From: JBNJEM01 sp051745935
Lineage (GTDB): Bacteria > Planctomycetota > Planctomycetia > Pirellulales > Pirellulaceae
Direction of reading: 5' to 3'
NCBI GenBank assembly: GCA_051745935.1
Contig: JBNJEM010000345.1
Span: 1-8,208 of the forward strand
DNA length: 8,208 nucleotides
Part shown: positions 4,767 to 8,208 of the stretch, piece after piece
Layout of the letters: every line of letters begins with the position of its first letter
How positions within the stretch are numbered: position 1 is the first letter of the stretch
The notes under the pieces: generated by a model
Told to the model about the DNA's origin: nothing
Database searches by the model: none
Seen by the model: the letters and a program-made list of their open reading frames with translations, nothing else
Made by a program: the position numbers and the translations under genes

Positions 4767-7571
4767 TCATTCGCCCAGGTAAAGCACGATCGTGGTGCGC
4801 GGGCCAAGCTCGACCGGCTTGGAAAGATCAATCATTTGGCCACTGACCAGGTCCAGGGCCTCGGTCGCATTCGAGTCCACTGGAATGGTAAACGACTGCT
4901 CGCGGTAGGTACCCTCGACGGTCGTGTTCATCGCCACGAGGTAATCTCCGAACCGCACGCGGTACTGGTCCGCCATGCTGCTGCGTTCGTCGCTGCCCAT
5001 CCATACGTGCGAACCGGCTTCGCTGATGCCCTTGGCAGACTGGGGCGGTGATGATCCTGGCGGCTCGATCAGATTCGGCGGCGGCGCGACGGCCGATCGC
5101 TGTCTGCCCGCGAGCACGCTCTTGCGGTCGCCGGGAAGATTGCCTTCGATTGCATATTTGTGATCCGCCCCGTTGAATTCGACGTCAACTTTGAACGTCG
5201 CGATTCGCTCGATCCGCGGCGTGGTGTAATGGATGCGACCGTAAGGCGTGACGCCCGCCTTATCGAGAAAAAACGAACCGGTAAACATGGTATCCCCATG
5301 CTTGGCGGCGAACACGGCGACACCCTCATCCGCCCAGGCGAAGTCCGGATGATCCGGCTCCATCGGCAGACGATGCTCCGAAGGCAGCAGTTTCATAACC
5401 TGCCGATATGCATCCACGCGCGGAATGATCTGGTTCACACGCGGCGTGCCCTCGGCGAAAACCCGCCCGTGCGCCAGGTAAAGCTCGGCGATGCGCAGCG
5501 AAACCGGGTCCTGCAACACGGCGGCTTGAATCAGCGGAGCGTTGGTATACCTGATCTCGCCGGGATAAGCCCTCACTCCTCGGCCACGCCACCCGAAGGT
5601 CACGGGCGCTTGCAGCACCGCATAGCCGGCGCCGTCATTAGCCGGCCGACGGGTCATCGTCGTCCGCGCCCGTGCCATCCGCCGGGCGCGCTCGGTCATC
5701 TTTTCATCATCGATCTCCGCTGCCAGCCGGGCGAATCGGGAGGGGGCCCCTTCGCCGTAACTGGTGCCCAGGCCGACTTCCCTGGTATTGCCCTTGTCGC
5801 TGACGACGAAATACGGATACCCCGCGTCGGTGACGGCTCTGACCCACTCATGACGCGGCCAGGCTGAATAAAACGGCGCCAGCCCCGCGCTTTCGTACAG
5901 GTAGCGCAGGGCCGCTTTTTTCGACATCGCCAACTCCGGTGCCAGCAGCTGCAGGGCGCGGTTCATGCGATAAATGGCACGATCCACACTGATGACCTGG
6001 TTGGCCACACGTCGTCGAGCGCCGTGTTCCGATCGCCGCCACTCCATCGCTTCGTGGAAGAACCGGGCATAGACATCCCGCCGTGACGCGTACGCAAAGC
6101 CCCCGACTCCCCGATCGTCCGCAAAATCGAACCGCTGTTGCAAAAGTCCCATCGTTTCGAATGCATCGGCGACCTGTACAAAAGAGCGTGCCAGATGGCC
6201 ATGCTCGTGCCAACCGCCGATTCCTCCCGGCCCTTCTCCTTTTTCATGCTGTCGACGAATCGCGTCGTCGATGGTTTCGCGCACGAGATGCACAATCTGC
6301 TCGTCTTTGTAATGATCGGACCACCGGGCACGATATGCCTGGGTCAGCGCCTCCAGACCGCGATAGCTGTCCGTGTTCAACCCACCGCCGGCGATAAGTT
6401 TTTCAATTAGCTGCCGCGCGTCGCTCATCAGTTTCTCTTCCACGGAAATGCCCTCGGGCGCGGGACGGTTAGGGCCCCAAGTGAAAGGTTCGCCCCGAGG
6501 CTCGTCATCGGCGAAGCCGGAAAACGGGTTTCCATGCGTCCAGGCGGCATAGATGCCCTGGCACGGTGTCTTCATCGGATGCTCAAAGCTGCTGCCCACC
6601 GCCTGCAACTGCAATGTGACTTCCGTTCGGCCCCGGGTCATTTCGCGCGGGATCGGGTAGGTCACGTAGATGAATCGGCCAGGAAACGGCCCCTTCGCGA
6701 CACCGCCGGCGTACTCCCAGATCGGCGTCCATGCCGCGTTGTCGCCCGACCGCCGCATCGCCTGGGGCGAGGAGACAACCCATCTGCCCTTCGCGTCACG
6801 CAGATACAGCGGGACCGTGATCTTGTCCGAACCCCAGAATTTCACGGTGAGATACGTCTTGGCCCGCGGCTCGCACTTCATCACGAATCGCAACCACCCT
6901 CCTTCCCACTGATCGGTCACCGGCAGGAGGCGACGGCACGAACGGCCCAGGCCCGGCGTATAGCTCAACGCCGGCTCGTATGCCTGTGGATACGGCAGCT
7001 CTCCGATGCGCACCTGCGACACGAAGAATCTTCCCTGGCGAGTCTTGGTCTGTCGCCCCTTCGCCACGATCCTGACAAATCGCGTCTGGACCGGATCAAA
7101 CCGGTACGTCTGAAAGTGATCGCTGCCGCGTCGCCAACTCTCGCCTTCGAACACGCGCTGCCAGCTTTCGCCGTCGAGACTGGTGTGAATCTCAAAAAAG
7201 AACATCTGCGTTCTGCCCCATGCCACCTTGAGGTGATCGAGCGTCGTCCGGTCGCTCAATTCGTAATCGATCCATTCGCCTTTGCGAAGCACCCCCCACT
7301 CCCCGGCCGGAGTGAGCGTCGATTCGGGCGCACTGCCGGCCGTAGCGCTGACGGAAGCGATATGCAGGGACTCGGGCGAGTCCTGCGCGCCCTGGATGAC
7401 CTGGCTGTGATCTGCTTCAAACTGATGGCCGCGTTCCGATTCAGCGTCGCCGAACTTGACCCAGTCGAGCCACGATTCACTGGATTCAAATGCCTGGCCT
7501 TGAGCGTAGGCGGCGCTGGATGTGACAAGTGCGATCATCAACACGCAAAATAGTCTTTCCGCTGGTTTCAT
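4767..7571 (-). CDS. Large exported protein with F5/8 type C domain; putative polysaccharide-acting enzyme of unknown family
   Basis: The frame can start as far up as 7622 (951 residues), but I prefer the ATG at 7571 (934 residues). It places a classic signal peptide at the N-terminus (MKPAERLFCVLMIALVTSSA, cut near AYA-QG). Numbering from 7622, residues about 85-205 match an F5/8 type C/discoidin carbohydrate-binding domain (GEWIDYELSD, SLDGESWQRVFEG, ARFVRIV-like RFVRIVAKG). A second beta-rich region covers about 215-390. Residues 395-660 are mostly helical, with GGIGGWHEHGHLARS (467-480) and YPYFVVSDKGNTREVGLG (602-619). The C-terminus is beta-rich and ends in a sandwich-like segment (LDLVSGQMIDL ... 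TTIVLYLGE). Helical barrel plus beta-sandwich plus F5/8C is common in polysaccharide lyases, and His472, His474 and Tyr603 are candidate active-site residues, but the family assignment is inference. Confidence 0.85.
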   Translation of the reverse strand: MKPAERLFCVLMIALVTSSAAYAQGQAFESSESWLDWVKFGDAESERGHQFEADHSQVIQGAQDSPESLHIASVSATAGSAPESTLTPAGEWGVLRKGEWIDYELSDRTTLDHLKVAWGRTQMFFFEIHTSLDGESWQRVFEGESWRRGSDHFQTYRFDPVQTRFVRIVAKGRQTKTRQGRFFVSQVRIGELPYPQAYEPALSYTPGLGRSCRRLLPVTDQWEGGWLRFVMKCEPRAKTYLTVKFWGSDKITVPLYLRDAKGRWVVSSPQAMRRSGDNAAWTPIWEYAGGVAKGPFPGRFIYVTYPIPREMTRGRTEVTLQLQAVGSSFEHPMKTPCQGIYAAWTHGNPFSGFADDEPRGEPFTWGPNRPAPEGISVEEKLMSDARQLIEKLIAGGGLNTDSYRGLEALTQAYRARWSDHYKDEQIVHLVRETIDDAIRRQHEKGEGPGGIGGWHEHGHLARSFVQVADAFETMGLLQQRFDFADDRGVGGFAYASRRDVYARFFHEAMEWRRSEHGARRRVANQVISVDRAIYRMNRALQLLAPELAMSKKAALRYLYESAGLAPFYSAWPRHEWVRAVTDAGYPYFVVSDKGNTREVGLGTSYGEGAPSRFARLAAEIDDEKMTERARRMARARTTMTRRPANDGAGYAVLQAPVTFGWRGRGVRAYPGEIRYTNAPLIQAAVLQDPVSLRIAELYLAHGRVFAEGTPRVNQIIPRVDAYRQVMKLLPSEHRLPMEPDHPDFAWADEGVAVFAAKHGDTMFTGSFFLDKAGVTPYGRIHYTTPRIERIATFKVDVEFNGADHKYAIEGNLPGDRKSVLAGRQRSAVAPPPNLIEPPGSSPPQSAKGISEAGSHVWMGSDERSSMADQYRVRFGDYLVAMNTTVEGTYREQSFTIPVDSNATEALDLVSGQMIDLSKPVELGPRTTIVLYLGE

Positions 7572-7647
7572 AAGTTCTTTTCTCATTGACAAGATTGATA
7601 TGAGTTCGATCATTTGACTCATTGTGCCTCGGGATACGTTAATGGGC

Positions 7648-7812
7648 TTAGGACCCGTCCAGAAATAACTTACCGATTTATGGCGGGCTGCGGCGGCGAC
7701 TGGACGGCGTCAGGCTGCATCGACGTATAGACCAATACGCCTGCTTCGCCTTCCTTGCCAGTCTTGTCCTCGCCGCGCCAAAATCGGCAACTTATTCCTG
7801 GACGAGTCCTTA
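7648..7812. mobile_element. MITE-like element with 29-bp terminal inverted repeats and TTA target duplication
   Basis: The ends 7651-7679 and 7781-7809 are inverted copies, matching at 25 of 29 bases (outer 10: GGACCCGTCC versus GGACTCGTCC). The element is 159 bp and is flanked by TTA on both sides (7648-7650 and 7810-7812), a three-base duplication. TNA duplications are known for IS5-family (IS1031 group) elements, which could supply transposase in trans; that link is inference. The roughly 100-bp interior encodes no transposase. It lies between 29 and 80 bp upstream of the possible starts of the large F5/8C gene, so it may carry or disrupt that gene's promoter. Confidence 0.75.
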
Positions 7813-8113
7813 GGCGTTATGTGTGCCATGTTCCGAGCCGCACCAACCCATTCGGGCGTGTGTCGATCATTCGTTCCAGTGCGCTTCGACGTCGTTGATC
7901 TCAAGACGAAATCGTAGTAGCGTACTTTCCCGGGAGATCAACGCCAGTTGTAACAATCAAAGGGACATCCCCCTTGTTTTTTACCGATCGAAACCACCCT
8001 TTCTGGTATCCGTTCACGGTTTTCCGTGCGAGTAAGTCGGATGTTTTGGTCATTGAGTGTTGAAAAGCCAAGAGCCCATGCCTTGGTGTGCAACCGAAAA
8101 CCGCTGATAAACG
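7813..8113. other. Stretch without a convincing gene
   Basis: About 300 bp between the MITE-like element and the intron end. It holds a 10-bp perfect inverted repeat (7893-7902 with 7934-7943). It also holds a 54-codon plus-strand open stretch (7899-8060, ending at TGA 8061-8063) with protein-like runs such as DEIVVAYFPG and FWYPFTVFRASKSDVLVIEC, but no start codon at a sensible place. This could be a gene remnant. The longer plus-strand frame 7823-8035 has no recognisable motif and no ribosome site. Confidence 0.5.
7958..7982 (+). terminator. Possible weak rho-independent terminator
   Basis: AAGGG (7960-7964) pairs with CCCTT (7971-7975) around a six-base loop, followed by G and six T residues (7977-7982). 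The stem is only five pairs, and no clear plus-strand gene precedes it. Confidence 0.28.
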
Positions 8114-8208
8114 ATCCCGGTAGGGACCGCCGTTTCCGGCGGCCCCCCGGGCAGATCCGTACGTGAGGAACTACCTCATACGGCTCTTACCTTGAGTCGA
8201 GCGCGAAA
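8114..8208 (-). mobile_element. Group II intron 3' end (domains V and VI); rest beyond right edge
   Basis: On the minus strand, 8186-8154 reads GAGCCGTATGAGG, a loop, then CCTCACGTACGGATC. This is the domain V hairpin (family form GAGCCGUAUG...CACGUACGGUUC) with the AGC triad at its base; the usual G-U pair of that triad is G-A here. Domain VI follows (8151-8114): outer stem CCCGG/CCGGG, an inner GC-rich stem capped by GAAA, and an unpaired A at 8121, eight bases before the 3' end CCGGGAT at 8114. That spacing fits the branch-point adenosine. A TAA at 8187-8189, directly before domain V, could be the stop of an intron-encoded reverse transcriptase (last residues FALDSR), as class C introns often have. 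The 3' exon begins CGTTTATCAGCGG. Confidence 0.82.

Noticed and set aside
5160..5867. 235-codon plus-strand open frame
   Set aside because: Antisense to the large gene, same shadow composition, no ribosome site or motif.
6534..7553. 339-codon plus-strand open frame
   Set aside because: Antisense to the F5/8C domain region of the large gene. Arg/His-rich composition and lack of any domain mark it as a shadow of GC-rich codon usage.
7631..7822. attC-like recombination site suggested by TTAGGCGTTATG near 7811-7821
   Set aside because: The inverted arms end at the TTA duplication and do not include paired RYYYAAC/GTTRRRY core sites. The MITE-like reading explains the symmetry better.
7710..7904. 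64-codon minus-strand open frame
   Set aside because: It crosses the right end of the MITE-like element and the unique flank, with no motif or ribosome site.
1..8208. CRISPR array, tRNA or rRNA gene
   Set aside because: No regularly spaced repeats were seen, and no cloverleaf or rRNA-like conserved segments were recognised on either strand.

Overview
The window looks like part of an environmental planctomycete-type genome (Planctomycetota, probably Pirellulales-like). This is inferred from the GC-rich sequence, the large secreted polysaccharide-degrading proteins, and the mix of integron-type integrase, group IIC intron and MazF-type remnants. No rRNA, tRNA or marker gene confirms it. All positions were read by hand.

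Region 1 (1-3517, minus strand): two exported proteins in the same orientation, 100 bp apart. The upstream one (1385-3517) fuses a serine beta-lactamase/esterase-type domain to a sialidase-like beta-propeller domain. The downstream one (1-1284, running off the left edge) looks like a clan-A-type TIM-barrel glycoside hydrolase. They may be co-transcribed and act together on extracellular glycans.

Region 2 (about 3546-4766): a junkyard of truncated genes and mobile-element debris. On the plus strand a group IIC-like intron 5' half (3568 to about 3912) sits behind a small stem-loop. It is joined to a minus-strand fragment (about 3912-3998) homologous to the propeller domain of the protein at 1385-3517. 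An 85-bp element with perfect 15-bp inverted ends follows (4021-4105). Next is the N-terminus of an integron-type tyrosine recombinase (4110-4274, minus, stop at 4122). An antitoxin-like small gene (4391-4630, plus) overlaps a MazF/PemK toxin that keeps only its first dozen codons (4614-4688).

Region 3 (4767-7571, minus): one very large exported protein with an F5/8 type C (discoidin-like) domain, a helical middle and a beta-rich C-terminus. It is plausibly a polysaccharide-acting enzyme of a family I cannot name. A 16-bp tandem duplication abuts its stop codon.

Region 4 (7648-8208): a 159-bp MITE-like element with 29-bp imperfect terminal inverted repeats and a TTA target duplication lies just upstream of the big gene. 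About 300 bp without a convincing gene follow. The 3' end (domains V and VI) of a group II intron on the minus strand (8114 to beyond 8208) closes the window.

The most interesting structural point is that the two intron halves face each other in the way expected if one intron had been split by an inversion of the roughly 4.2 kb between them. Apart from this the window is a carbohydrate-degradation locus punctuated by mobile-element debris, and I did not find a clear new multi-gene system.
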